Of a stretch of 64,000 nt of DNA, positions 17,441-25,966 are shown one piece after another. The DNA comes from JAGOEY01 sp017997515. GTDB lineage: Bacteria > Pseudomonadota > Gammaproteobacteria > Burkholderiales > Burkholderiaceae_C. The notes beneath the pieces were generated by a model. It saw only the letters and a list, made by a program, of their open reading frames with translations. It had not been told where the DNA came from and searched no databases. The stretch spans positions 2,170,001 through 2,234,000 of the forward strand of contig CP111109.1 in the NCBI GenBank assembly GCA_026314275.1, in the 5' to 3' direction. The translations under genes and the position numbers were made by a program. Position 1 is the first letter of the stretch; each line of letters starts with the position of its first letter.

Positions 17441-18709
17441 ATGCACCTTTTTCCCTATGCCCACGCCACCCATCCGCAGTGGCGCATGGCCGCCGCGCTG
17501 GTGCTGGCGCAGCTGCGGGCCCACATGGCGCTGCCGCACTACGCCAGTGCACCCACACTGGGGCTGCTGTACATCACCGATGTGTATGTGGACGACGCGC
17601 AGGACATCCTCGAATTTCTGAGCGGAGAGTTGCCCGAAATCACCGACTGGTCGGGCACCGTGGGTTTTGGCATCGCCGCCAACAACGCTGAATATTTTGA
17701 CGAGCCCGCGCTGGCCGTGATGCTGTGTGCCTTGCCGTCGGACCAGTACCGCGTGTTCTCGGGCGTAGCACCGCTGGGCCTGGGCTTCGAGGCCCACACC
17801 GCACTGGTGCATGCCGACCCGTCCACGCAAGACATTGCAGGCCTGGTGGCTGAAATGGCCGAACGCACGGCCACGGGTTACCTGTTTGGCGGCCTGTCAT
17901 CGGGCCGCAGCCACACCGTGCAGTTTGCGGTGGGTGGCAACGGCAACATCAAGGGCCACGGCGCGGCCAGTGGGGTGTTCAGTGGTGGTTTGTCGGGGGT
18001 GGCGTTTGGCGAAGGGGTGGCGCTGGTGTCGCGTGTCACGCAGGGCTGCCTGCCGGTGGCACCGGTGCACACCGTCACCGAGGCCGATGGCAACGTGGCG
18101 CTGCAGCTGGATGGTGAACCTGCGCTGGAGGTGCTGCTGCGCGACCTGAAGGTGTCGCTGGACCAGCCGCGCGAGGCGCTGGCCGTGGTGCGCGCCACGC
18201 TGGCCGGGCTGATGCATCCGTCCGATGGGGTGGCCAGCGACGCCGTGCGCCGCACCGGCAACTTTGGCAGTGACGTGGTGGTGCGCCACATCATCGGGCT
18301 GGACCCGGCCCGCCAGGGCGTGGCCATTGCCGAACAGATGGAGCCCGGCATGCAGCTGGCGTTCTGCCAGCGCAATGTGCAAGCGGCGCGGGCTGACCTG
18401 ACCCGTATCTGCGCTGAAATTCGTGAAGAGCTCGAGCCCGAAGAACTGACCGTAGCGCTGGCTTCAACCCTGGCCGCACCACAGGCCGAGTCTGCGCCCC
18501 ACCCTGCGCGGCGTATTGCCGGTGCCATTTACGTCAGCTGCACAGGCCGGGGCGGCCCCCACTTCGGTGGCCCCAGCGCCGAGCTGCAGACCGTGCGGCA
18601 CGCACTGGGCGACGTGCCGCTGGTGGGCTTCTTCGCGGCGGGTGAAATTGCCCGGCACCACCTGTATGGCTACACGGGTGTGTTGACGGTGTTCACCACG
18701 GCCGACTGA
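17441..18709 (+). CDS. FIST N/C domain signal-transduction protein
   Basis: A 422-residue FIST protein, a predicted small-molecule sensor domain. The FIST_N domain covers residues 30-215 (LGLLYITDVYVDDAQDILEFL, TVGFGIAANNAEYFDEPALAVML, LFGGLSSGRSH), and the FIST_C domain runs from about 225 with VVRHIIGLDPARQGVAI and YVSCTGRGGPHFGG, ending in VGFFAAGEIA. No output domain is attached. It sits 18 bases behind phaM, so co-expression with PHA granule control is possible. Ligands of FIST domains may be amino acids, by family inference only. Confidence 0.9.
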   Translation: MHLFPYAHATHPQWRMAAALVLAQLRAHMALPHYASAPTLGLLYITDVYVDDAQDILEFLSGELPEITDWSGTVGFGIAANNAEYFDEPALAVMLCALPSDQYRVFSGVAPLGLGFEAHTALVHADPSTQDIAGLVAEMAERTATGYLFGGLSSGRSHTVQFAVGGNGNIKGHGAASGVFSGGLSGVAFGEGVALVSRVTQGCLPVAPVHTVTEADGNVALQLDGEPALEVLLRDLKVSLDQPREALAVVRATLAGLMHPSDGVASDAVRRTGNFGSDVVVRHIIGLDPARQGVAIAEQMEPGMQLAFCQRNVQAARADLTRICAEIREELEPEELTVALASTLAAPQAESAPHPARRIAGAIYVSCTGRGGPHFGGPSAELQTVRHALGDVPLVGFFAAGEIARHHLYGYTGVLTVFTTAD

Positions 18710-18715
18710 GCCTGC

Positions 18716-19144
18716 TTACCAGCGGTTGGGGTTGCCGGGCTTGTTGTCATAGCGGTTGGGCACACCGTCACCGTCCCGGTCGTTGCGGCGGCCTTCGCCG
18801 TAGTAGCGGTCATCACGGTGGCCATTGTTGTAGTGGCCGTTGTCGCGGCGCCATTCACCACCACGCCAGTCCCAGCGGCCATTACGTTCCTGCCAGGTGG
18901 GCTGGGTGTAGGCATAACCGGGGCGTGCCTTCATCCACACACCGGGCACCCACACATGGCGCTTCTGGCGCCATTCCCAGTGGCCGGGGCTCCAGACCAT
19001 GCCGCGGCGCGGGGCGGGCACCACTTCATAACGGGGCGCGGGTGGTGCGATCTGCACGGTGAGCGATTGGGCCGATGCCACAGGCACCACGGCGCCAAGG
19101 GACAAAACAGCGAGCGAGACGGACAGAATAGTTTTGGTGATCAT
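18716..19144 (-). CDS. YXWGXW-repeat exported protein
   Basis: A 142-residue exported protein. The signal peptide ends PVASAQS (residue about 26). Aromatic/glycine repeats of the YXWGXW type follow: VWSPGHWEWRQKRHVWVPG and GRWDWRGGEWRRD, and the tail is rich in Asp, Asn and Arg (DDRYYGEGRRNDRDGDGVP), which resembles a thrombospondin-3-like calcium loop. GAAGGAG lies 8 bases before ATG 19144. It is probably outer-membrane or periplasmic; function unknown. Confidence 0.85.
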   Translation of the reverse strand: MITKTILSVSLAVLSLGAVVPVASAQSLTVQIAPPAPRYEVVPAPRRGMVWSPGHWEWRQKRHVWVPGVWMKARPGYAYTQPTWQERNGRWDWRGGEWRRDNGHYNNGHRDDRYYGEGRRNDRDGDGVPNRYDNKPGNPNRW

Positions 19145-19261
19145 GGTTTTTCTCCTTCGGGTTGAGGAGCCTCCATGCTGCCCCGTCTTCGTGAAGACTC
19201 TGTAGGACAAAGGCAAAGCTGTGTGAGCATTTGTAGTGCGTGGGTGTGTGCAGTTTTGTCG

Positions 19262-20002
19262 TCACCCTGCCGTGCGCCGCAGTGCGGCAAAGGCTCCGAA
19301 CTCCCAGCTGCGCATGCCCAGCAGCAGCGTGTAGCCCTGCAAGTCCTTGTCGGCCAGTTTCTGGTCGGCCAGGTGCTGCTGCGCAAAGTCCTGCGCCACC
19401 CGCTGCATACGTTCCCTGAACGAGGGCGCCAGGCTGCGGCTGATGGAGCCATGCACCAGCAGCAGGCCTTCACCCGGGCCGTCGAAGCCGCCGGAGAAGT
19501 AGTCGAGCAGCGCATGTTCGCGGAAGTAGTCCATCACCGCACCATGCGGACGCCAGCGGAAGGTCTTGGCCAGTTTGAGCCGGTAGCGGTTCAGCGGGCG
19601 CAGCTCGATGATGCCGATGCGGTCCAGCTGCACCCAGGCGCGCACCACCTCGGCCTCGGTGATGCGGTAGGCACTGGTGATCTGCTCCAGCGTCCACTGG
19701 CTCAGCACACAGATGGCGCATAGCAGCAGCTTCTTGTCGGCCACTACGGCGCGCTCCTGCTCCTGCGTCAGCTGCGACAGCAGCGGCTGGTTGTCGGCCA
19801 CCCGGCGGGCCAGGTCGGCAAAGTCGAGCTTCAGCGCGCGGCAGATCGCGTCCACCCGCGACAGCGGCATGTCGCCCTTGGCCAGCATGCGTTTGACGCT
19901 GGACTCGGCCATACCCATCTCCCGCGCCAGGTCGGCGTAGGTCATCTGGGCGGTTTTGAGTTCCTTCTTGAGGGCGGTGACGAGGTCGGCGGTGGTGCTC
20001 AT
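19262..20002 (-). CDS. XRE-family helix-turn-helix regulator
   Basis: A 246-residue regulator with an N-terminal Cro/CI-type helix-turn-helix at residues 5-65 (MTYADLAREMGMAESSVKRML, then PLSRVDAICRALKLDFADLA). The remaining 180 residues are a helical domain with a C-terminal globular part (LLLVHGSISRSLAPSFRERMQRVAQDF). This domain resembles the transcriptional regulators commonly found alone in Comamonadaceae; its ligand is unknown. The ATG is immediately next to the terminal repeat of MITE copy C, so the entire 5' untranslated region and promoter must derive from or cross the element. Confidence 0.87.
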   Translation of the reverse strand: MSTTADLVTALKKELKTAQMTYADLAREMGMAESSVKRMLAKGDMPLSRVDAICRALKLDFADLARRVADNQPLLSQLTQEQERAVVADKKLLLCAICVLSQWTLEQITSAYRITEAEVVRAWVQLDRIGIIELRPLNRYRLKLAKTFRWRPHGAVMDYFREHALLDYFSGGFDGPGEGLLLVHGSISRSLAPSFRERMQRVAQDFAQQHLADQKLADKDLQGYTLLLGMRSWEFGAFAALRRTAG

Positions 20003-20165
20003 GGGATGCTCTGCATAACTCTACGCGAGTGTGTGTAGTACGGATCGGGATGGGATGCAAGGCGCGTTTTGCAGGCAATAGCACGGCTATTGGCAAGAAG
20101 CGCAACGCCGCAGACCGCCCGAGTCCGTGCTGTCACACGCCGCGAGGAGTTATGCAGAGCATCCC
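20003..20165 (-). mobile_element. 163-bp MITE-like element, copy C (abuts a start codon)
   Basis: Full-length reverse-orientation copy with ends GGGATGCTCTGCATAACT and AGTTATGCAGAGCATCCC, which are a perfect 18-bp inverted repeat. The first base is adjacent to the ATG of the XRE regulator at 20000-20002. No clear target duplication: flanks CATG and CTAA differ. It is the most diverged of the four internally but has the same length. Confidence 0.9.
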
Positions 20166-20282
20166 TAAGGTAGCGATTATTGATACTCCTCGGCGTACGC
20201 AGCAAGCCTGGGTCAAAATCTGCGCTGCGCAAAACATCTGCCTTTGCACACTGCACGCCATGCAACTCCCGGAGAACCCCCT

Positions 20283-21071
20283 GTGACCACCCGACTTTCC
20301 CGGCCCGAATGGGCAGTGCTGGCCACCTGCGCCGTGCTGCTGCTGGTGGCGCTGCTGGCCCCCGGCGTGCCCCAGCCTGCCGACTACCACGGCTTTGCCG
20401 ACCAGCGGGGCTGGGGCGGCATCCCCCATGCGCTCAACGTGCTTAGCAACCTGCCGTTTGCCATTGGCGGCGTGTGGGGCCTGTGGGCGCTGCAGCGTGC
20501 GCCACGGGCTGCGCTGCTGCCGGTGGAGCGCAGCATGGCAGCCTTGTTTTTTGCAGGCCTGGTGCTCACCTCGTTCTGCTCCGGCTGGTACCACTGGCTG
20601 CCCAACAACGCCGGCCTGGCGCTGGATCGGCTGGGCATGGCCGTGGCTTTTGCGGGTTTGCTGGGCCTGGCCGCAGCCGACCGCATCAGCGCCCGCGCGG
20701 GCCACGCCGTGGGCTGGGGTGTGCTGGTGCTGGCGCTGCTGTCGGTGGCCGTGTCGGCGGTGACGGGTAATGTGCTGCCCTGGGGGCTGGTGCAGTTTGG
20801 CGGTGTGGCGCTGGTGGTGGTACTGGTCTTTGTGAAGCCTGTGCCCGGCGCGATGGGGGTGTCGATCGGGCTGACCATTGCCTTGTATGCGCTGGCCAAG
20901 GTGTTCGAGCATTTTGATGCGCAGGTGTACGCGTTGACGGGTGAGGTGCTTTCGGGCCACAGCCTCAAACACCTGGTGGCGTCGCTGGCCGCGTGGCCGG
21001 TGCTGGCGGCGGTGTGGCGGGCCAGTGCGCTGGTCAGTGCGCGTGCCCAGGGCCGCCCCGGCACGCTTTGA
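20283..21071 (+). CDS. Alkaline ceramidase-like (CREST superfamily) membrane protein
   Basis: A 262-residue protein with about seven hydrophobic segments. The zinc-hydrolase signature of the CREST superfamily is complete: S100 and H104 (SGWYH), D115 (GLALDRLG), and H226 and H230 (GHSLKH). The first loop has YHGFADQRGWGGIPHALN, which contains the Asp/Trp pair seen in ceramidases. This suggests a membrane amide-hydrolase, but bacterial substrates are unproven. I chose GTG 20283 because CGGAGA lies 7 bases upstream; an outer TTG at 20244 is less likely. Confidence 0.75.
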   Translation: MTTRLSRPEWAVLATCAVLLLVALLAPGVPQPADYHGFADQRGWGGIPHALNVLSNLPFAIGGVWGLWALQRAPRAALLPVERSMAALFFAGLVLTSFCSGWYHWLPNNAGLALDRLGMAVAFAGLLGLAAADRISARAGHAVGWGVLVLALLSVAVSAVTGNVLPWGLVQFGGVALVVVLVFVKPVPGAMGVSIGLTIALYALAKVFEHFDAQVYALTGEVLSGHSLKHLVASLAAWPVLAAVWRASALVSARAQGRPGTL

Positions 21072-21075
21072 TTTA

Positions 21076-21138
21076 CTCTGTTTTTGATAGCTGCTTGCGC
21101 CCATAGAATGTGCGCTACAGCCCTGTTTGGCTTAAAAA
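21076..21138. repeat. Dispersed GCGC palindrome upstream of the MFS-acyltransferase gene
   Basis: TTGATAGCTGCTTGCGCCC, a loop, TGTGCGCTACAGCCC. It fills the whole 67-bp gap before the next start codon, so that gene lacks an obvious ribosome binding site of its own. Confidence 0.7.
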
Positions 21139-23094
21139 ATGACCACTCCATCCTCTTCCGCCCCCGGTGTTGCCGCTGCCCCCGCCCACGCGCCGCACGA
21201 CGCCCACCCGAACCAGTTTGCCCTGCTGCGCCAGCGCCGCTTTGCGCCGTTCTTCTGGACGCTGTTCTCGGGCGCGGCGAACGACAACCTGTTCAAGTTC
21301 GCGTTCACGGTGATGGTGACCTACCAGCTCAGCGTCGGCTGGTTGCCGCCCGCCATGGCAGGGCTGGTGATTGGGGCGCTGTTTATCCTGCCGTTTCTGC
21401 TGTTCTCGGCCACCAGCGGGCAGCTGACGGACAAGATCGAGAAGACCCGCATGATCCGCTTCGTCAAGAACCTGGAGATCGGCATCATGCTGCTGGCCGC
21501 CTGGGGCTTCATGAGTGCCAATGTGCCGGTGCTGCTGGGCTGTACCTTTTTGATGGGGCTGCACTCCACGCTGTTCGGGCCGGTCAAGTTTGCGTACCTG
21601 CCGCAGGTGTTGTCCGAACGTGAGCTGACGGGCGGCAACGGCATGGTCGAGATGGGCACGTTTGTCGCCATCCTCATGGGCAACGTGGTGGGCGGTTTGC
21701 TGGTGGCCGTGCCGCAAGTCGGGCCCACGTACGTGGCCGTGGCCTGCGTGGCGCTGGCGCTGGCCGGACGGCTGGTGGCGCAAGGGGTTCCGCCCGCGCC
21801 CGCCACCGACCCGGGCCTGGTCATCAACTGGAACCCGGTGACCGAAACCTGGCGCAACCTCAAGCTGGCGCACGGCAACATCGTGGTGTTCCGCTCACTG
21901 CTGGGCATCAGCTGGATGTGGTTTTTTGGCGCGGTGTTTTTGAGCCAGTTCCCCAGTTTTGCCAAAGAGGTGCTGCACGGCAACGAGCAGGTGGCGTCAC
22001 TGCTGCTGGTGGTGTTCTCCATCGGTATCGGAACCGGTTCGCTCTTGTGTGAAGTGCTGAGCCGCCGCCATGTCGAGATTGGCCTGGTGCCGCTGGGTGC
22101 CATTGGCATGAGTGTGTTCGCCATCGACCTGTATTTCGCCTCCAGCAGCCTGCCACCCGCCGACGTGATGGGCCTGGGCGCGTTTGTGGCGCAGCCGCAG
22201 CACTGGCGCGTGATGGCCGACCTGGCGCTGCTGAGCCTGTTTGCGGGCCTGTACAGCGTGCCGATGTACGCGCTGATCCAAATGCGCAGCCAGCCCACCC
22301 ACCGCGCCCGCATCATCGCGGCCAACAACATCCTGAACGCGCTGTTCATTATTGCCAGCTCGCTCATCGCCGGGGCCATGCTGGCTGCAGGTTTCAGCGT
22401 GCCGCAGATCTTCCTGTTCACCGGGCTGGCCAATGCGGTGGTGGCGTTCTACATCTTCCTGGTGGTGCCGGAGTATTTGCTGCGGTTTGTGGCGTGGATG
22501 TCGTCCCGCTTCGTCTACCGCTTCAAGGTGCAGGGCGACCAGCACCTCCCCAGCACCGGCGCTGCCGTGCTGGTGTGTAACCACGTGAGTTTTATCGACG
22601 CCGTGCTGCTGATGGCCGCCAGCCCACGCCCGATGGTGTTTCTGATGGACCACCGCATCTTCCGCCAGCCGGTGCTGGGCTGGTTGTTCCGCCTGGCCAA
22701 GGCGATCCCGATTGCGCCGCAGAAGGAAGACCCGCAGGCCTACGAAGCCGCATTCGAGCGCGCCGCTGAAGTGCTGCGCGCCGGTGACCTGCTGGCCATC
22801 TTCCCCGAAGGGGGTATCACCAAAGACGGCACCTTGCAGCCGTTCAAGGGTGGCATCGTGAAGATCCTCGACCGGGCCCGCGCCGATGGCCTGGATGTGC
22901 CCGTGGTGCCGATGGCACTGACCAACCTGTGGGGTTCGTACTTCAGCCGCATCGAGCAAGGCACGGCCATGGTGCGCCCGTTCCGCCGGGGTTTTCTGAA
23001 CCGCGTGGGGCTGAATGTGGGCGCACCCATGTCTGCAGCAGAGGTTACGCCGGAGCTGTTGTTTGCACGGGTGGAGGGGTTGTTGAAAAGCTGA
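21139..23094 (+). CDS. MFS transporter fused to 1-acylglycerol-3-phosphate acyltransferase (LplT-PlsC type)
   Basis: A 651-residue fusion. Residues 25-430 form an MFS permease of the LplT type (FWTLFSGAANDNLFKF, HSTLFGPVKFAYLPQVL); LplT flips lysophospholipids across the inner membrane. Residues 445-651 form a PlsC-like acyltransferase with the catalytic NHVSFID (HX4D), MDHRIFRQP and the glycerol-3-phosphate-binding FPEGGITKDG. Together this would import and re-acylate lysophospholipids, as the E. coli LplT/Aas pair does; the acyl-ACP synthetase domain of Aas is absent, so the acyl donor must come from elsewhere. Confidence 0.9.
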   Translation: MTTPSSSAPGVAAAPAHAPHDAHPNQFALLRQRRFAPFFWTLFSGAANDNLFKFAFTVMVTYQLSVGWLPPAMAGLVIGALFILPFLLFSATSGQLTDKIEKTRMIRFVKNLEIGIMLLAAWGFMSANVPVLLGCTFLMGLHSTLFGPVKFAYLPQVLSERELTGGNGMVEMGTFVAILMGNVVGGLLVAVPQVGPTYVAVACVALALAGRLVAQGVPPAPATDPGLVINWNPVTETWRNLKLAHGNIVVFRSLLGISWMWFFGAVFLSQFPSFAKEVLHGNEQVASLLLVVFSIGIGTGSLLCEVLSRRHVEIGLVPLGAIGMSVFAIDLYFASSSLPPADVMGLGAFVAQPQHWRVMADLALLSLFAGLYSVPMYALIQMRSQPTHRARIIAANNILNALFIIASSLIAGAMLAAGFSVPQIFLFTGLANAVVAFYIFLVVPEYLLRFVAWMSSRFVYRFKVQGDQHLPSTGAAVLVCNHVSFIDAVLLMAASPRPMVFLMDHRIFRQPVLGWLFRLAKAIPIAPQKEDPQAYEAAFERAAEVLRAGDLLAIFPEGGITKDGTLQPFKGGIVKILDRARADGLDVPVVPMALTNLWGSYFSRIEQGTAMVRPFRRGFLNRVGLNVGAPMSAAEVTPELLFARVEGLLKS

Positions 23095-23415
23095 AGACCG
23101 GTATTGCCGCCCGCATCAGTCATAGTGCGCCAAAGTAAGAACTACGGCGCGGCAGCTCCGAAAAGCACGAAGCGAGGTCTGCTCCACAGGATTAATTTAA
23201 GAGGCGCCGGAGTTCTCGCTACTGGCCTACCACCACGCCAAAATTGTCGCTACTGTGTGAGCTGGTCCCGGCGCTTGTGTGGGGCCGCTTTGGGCCCTTT
23301 CCGGTCATTCAACAGAGAAGATAGCAGTCACTCGGCCACATTTCTTCCCTTTCTTTCAGTACGCTATTTTTTCGCAAGACAGACTGGAGGCCTATCGCAC
23401 GCTGCATTTCCAGAA
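23095..23415. other. No gene seen; AT-richer flank of the protease islet
   Basis: I see no reading frame with a ribosome binding site, no tRNA and no repeat matching the families in this window. Base composition is visibly less GC-rich than the preceding gene, marking one edge of a probable acquired segment. Confidence 0.5.
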
Positions 23416-24450
23416 CTAGGTCTTAAGGGAAAACCGGTATCCACTGAAGTTGATTGGTCGGTTGAGCGAGACCACCTCGATGATCTGGCCTTGGGCGTTT
23501 TTGCGGGTCAGCCGACCGTAGCCCAAGTCGGAAAGAAAACGGGTATAAAAGTCATTCGACAAAGGCGCATGGAACGGCATCTCCCCAGGTTGACGACTTG
23601 CAATCAGCTCGTGCAGTACATCTGCATGCCAGCATTTTCCCAACGCGACCTGCTCGAGTCGAGTGTTTCCTATGACGCCCGAGTACACCCCCAGCAGCCT
23701 GTACCGTTTCTCGACCCCGTCAGACATACGCTTCGTATCTAGACTGGAAATGGCATCGCACGCACTGAGAGTGCCTTGCTCATAGCGACGCCAAACATCG
23801 GTATTTGCACCTTCGAAGCGAGTGACTGCTCGCTCCTCAGAAATGAGAACCGGAGCCCCCGACATTCCGGGTCTGCTGAGGGTGTCAATGAGAATCACCT
23901 TTTTGCCCAATCGAATGCGGGGCTCCGACGCAATGGTGCCTCGCTTCCATACCGGAAGATAGAAAGGGGTGTCTTCACCGAAGCTGGACTTCATTTCCTC
24001 GCGTCTGAACGGATATCCCAGAACGAAGACATCTTTAGCCACGACTTCTTCAATGTCCTTGTCATGCGTCGCCGTGCGAATGTCGATCATCTCGAAATGC
24101 TGGGCGAGCGTAACTGAAAATGGGTAGACAACGATATCCACCTTGAAGCGCTGGCCATGCTCACTCCATAACGGGTTCATGTGCTCGTCATACAGGGGAA
24201 CGGTCAGCTCAACGAGCAAACCATTCTTCGAACGCAGAAAGAGCTTCACGTAATTGGGAGGTGGTTTGCTCGCAGCGCTCGGGTTCGAGGGATCTAGACC
24301 ACTGAGGACATGCCAATTGGTCACCAGAAATAGATGATCTTCGCCGCGCACGAAGAATCCGGTGGCGTAAGAGCGGAATTCCGGCTGCCCATTGTCAGCA
24401 CGAAGGAAGAAGGTCTCAATGTAGGTCGTAGCGAGAGAGAGTGGGTTCAC
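23416..24450 (-). CDS. Trypsin-like serine protease, orphan
   Basis: A 344-residue protein with a full chymotrypsin-type triad: H47 in VTNWHVL, D105 in KVDIVVYP and S197 in SRPGMSGAPV. There is no signal peptide or membrane segment, so it is predicted cytoplasmic. GTG 24450 is chosen because AGGAGG lies 9 bases upstream; TTG 24453 is also possible. The C-terminal third (ADVLHELIASRQPG onward) matches no domain I recognise. Lower GC and unusual codon use compared with neighbours, plus gene-free DNA on both sides, point to horizontal acquisition. Proteases of this type occur in phage-defence modules, but no partner gene is present. Confidence 0.8.
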   Translation of the reverse strand: MNPLSLATTYIETFFLRADNGQPEFRSYATGFFVRGEDHLFLVTNWHVLSGLDPSNPSAASKPPPNYVKLFLRSKNGLLVELTVPLYDEHMNPLWSEHGQRFKVDIVVYPFSVTLAQHFEMIDIRTATHDKDIEEVVAKDVFVLGYPFRREEMKSSFGEDTPFYLPVWKRGTIASEPRIRLGKKVILIDTLSRPGMSGAPVLISEERAVTRFEGANTDVWRRYEQGTLSACDAISSLDTKRMSDGVEKRYRLLGVYSGVIGNTRLEQVALGKCWHADVLHELIASRQPGEMPFHAPLSNDFYTRFLSDLGYGRLTRKNAQGQIIEVVSLNRPINFSGYRFSLKT

Positions 24451-24835
24451 CAAGACAAGCCTCCTCGAATCACGCAATGAATAGGACGTGGTCCGTCATG
24501 TTGCGTTCACTTTTTAAAAAAAGACTGACCTACCCCATTCACACCCAGCAGCCTAGTCGCCATGCTCGTATCCCATTCTTCGCTCCGATAAGGTAAATCA
24601 AACTCGATGACCGCCGAATTCTGCCGCACGGGCGAAGGTCCGGTCTTGGCCGGAAGCTGTCCTGTGGCCGCCATTCACTTTAGCGCACCGTAGCGTCTCA
24701 CCTCGTGCCCATCATCTAGGATCGTTGACGACCAACGCCACGAGCTGGGCATGGCCGCTGTAGGTCAGTCGCGGTAACTCTGGCACTTTTGTCGCGCCAG
24801 TGTGTCGTTTTTAGCGCCAATCTTGGCGCCCTAAG
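24451..24835. other. No gene seen; upstream of protease
   Basis: Contains a TTTTTAAAAAAAG stretch near 24510-24525, plausibly part of the protease promoter region, and a small hairpin AGCGCCAATCTTGGCGCC near 24812-24830 downstream of slyX that is not followed by a T run in either useful direction. No convincing coding sequence or RNA gene. Confidence 0.5.
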
Positions 24836-25066
24836 TCAGTAATGCGGCGGCAACTCATCCCGCAGATTGCGTGGGGCGCTGGCCCCTTCCGCCGTGGAGC
24901 GCTGCTGGCGCAGCTGCAGGATCTCGCGGATCAGACTGTCAATCTGGTGCTGCTGGCGCACGATGACCTGGTCGAGCCGGTCGATCGCGTCTTCATTGAA
25001 GCTGGCCTTGATCTCCAGTTCGGTCAGGCGCTGGTTGGTGGTGTCGGGGTTTTGCGTGGGGCTCAT
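24836..25066 (-). CDS. slyX: SlyX family protein
   Basis: A 76-residue coiled-coil protein. The family opening RLTELEIKASFNEDAIDRLD is followed by a heptad-rich helix (QQHQIDSLIREILQLRQQ) and a short tail ending DELPPHY, the typical SlyX C terminus. Function unknown. Start choice is uncertain: ATG 25066 lies nearest the conserved part, while ATG 25081 and ATG 25087 add five or seven residues. None has a good ribosome binding site, and 25087 is one base away from MITE copy D. Confidence 0.88.
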   Translation of the reverse strand: MSPTQNPDTTNQRLTELEIKASFNEDAIDRLDQVIVRQQHQIDSLIREILQLRQQRSTAEGASAPRNLRDELPPHY

Positions 25067-25088
25067 GGCGCTATTGGACATGAACATA

Positions 25089-25251
25089 GGGACGCTCTGC
25101 ATAACTCCTCGCGGCGTGTGATAGCGCGGGCTCGGGCGGTCTGCGGCGTTGCCTTTCTTGCCAATAGCCGTGCTATTGGCTGCAAAACGCGCCTTGCATC
25201 CCATCCCGATCCGCGCTACACCCACTCGCGTTGAGTTATGTAGAGCATCCC
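25089..25251 (+). mobile_element. 163-bp MITE-like element, copy D
   Basis: Same orientation as copy A, with about four substitutions in 163 bases between them, so these two copies separated recently. Ends GGGACGCTCTGCATAACT and AGTTATGTAGAGCATCCC. Flanks ATAG and CTAG share TAG, compatible with a short target duplication. It occupies the 5' region of slyX. Confidence 0.9.
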
Positions 25252-25433
25252 TAGCAGGTCGCCACCGTTCCCCCTTCCACCCGCAAACGCCTTGCCACCC
25301 GGTACGGCGTGGAAAAGTATCAAAAAACGATGCTTTTAATGCGCCATGGGTATACCTGGATAGAAATGTGATTCCAGGGTGGTGTGGGCCGCGCATGATC
25401 CAGCCCATGTTCAACCACACCCCCGAGGCCTCC

Positions 25434-25925
25434 ATGTCCATGACATCCAGCCACCGCGCCAATACCAGTACCACCACCAGCCTCATCCACCGCGACACAC
25501 GCGCCTGGCAGCTGCAGGTCTGGGTGTCGTTCGGCATGGCGGTCTTTTTGTGTGCCACGGGCCTGGCTTGGTTGCCGGGCGAGGATCTGGACCGCGCGTT
25601 CATGGTGATGGGCTACGTGTTCTGCCTGTCCGCCGTGTTTGTTCTGGCCAAGTTTGTGCGCGACAACCAGACCGGCAGCGGCGACACGCCCATGTGGCGG
25701 CTGGTGGTGTGGGGCGGTTTTGCTGTTGCCATGGGGCTGACGGGCTGGGGCCTGCTGCGCATGGATGTGAACAGCACCTACAAAGCCTTTCTGGGCGTGA
25801 GCTGGCTGTACCTGGTGACCTCAGCCTTCACGCTGGCCAAGACGCTGCGTGACCGTTACGAGGCGGATCTGGCCGAAGCCCGTCTGGCGGGCCGCATGGA
25901 CACACGCAACGACCTGGGCGCATAG
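25434..25925 (+). CDS. YiaA/YiaB-family inner membrane protein
   Basis: A 163-residue protein with four predicted membrane helices arranged as two YiaAB repeats: WQLQVWVSFGMAVFLCATGLA with MVMGYVFCLSAVFVLAKFVRDN, and WRLVVWGGFAVAMGLTGWGLL with FLGVSWLYLVTSAFTLAKTLRD. The RD ending each second helix is the family hallmark. I chose ATG 25434 because GAGG lies just upstream; earlier in-frame starts at 25395 and 25407 are possible. Function unknown. Confidence 0.85.
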   Translation: MSMTSSHRANTSTTTSLIHRDTRAWQLQVWVSFGMAVFLCATGLAWLPGEDLDRAFMVMGYVFCLSAVFVLAKFVRDNQTGSGDTPMWRLVVWGGFAVAMGLTGWGLLRMDVNSTYKAFLGVSWLYLVTSAFTLAKTLRDRYEADLAEARLAGRMDTRNDLGA

Positions 25926-25966
25926 GCCGCTGGCCAGTTTTTTCTCTTCTTCAACACAGGATTTTT

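Noticed and set aside
15932..17442. Long minus-strand frames opposite PCuAC and phaM
   Set aside because: Low-complexity antisense translations; the plus strand has conserved copper ligands and PhaM motifs.
20003..20165. Target-site duplication at MITE copy C
   Set aside because: Flanks CATG and CTAA do not match in any register of two to five bases that I could find.
24808..24832. Rho-independent terminator after slyX
   Set aside because: The hairpin AGCGCCAATCTTGGCGCC has its T run on the wrong side for slyX.
25149..25433. Long N-terminal extension of the YiaA/YiaB protein
   Set aside because: It starts inside MITE copy D and has no conserved features; GAGG upstream of 25434 gives a normal start.
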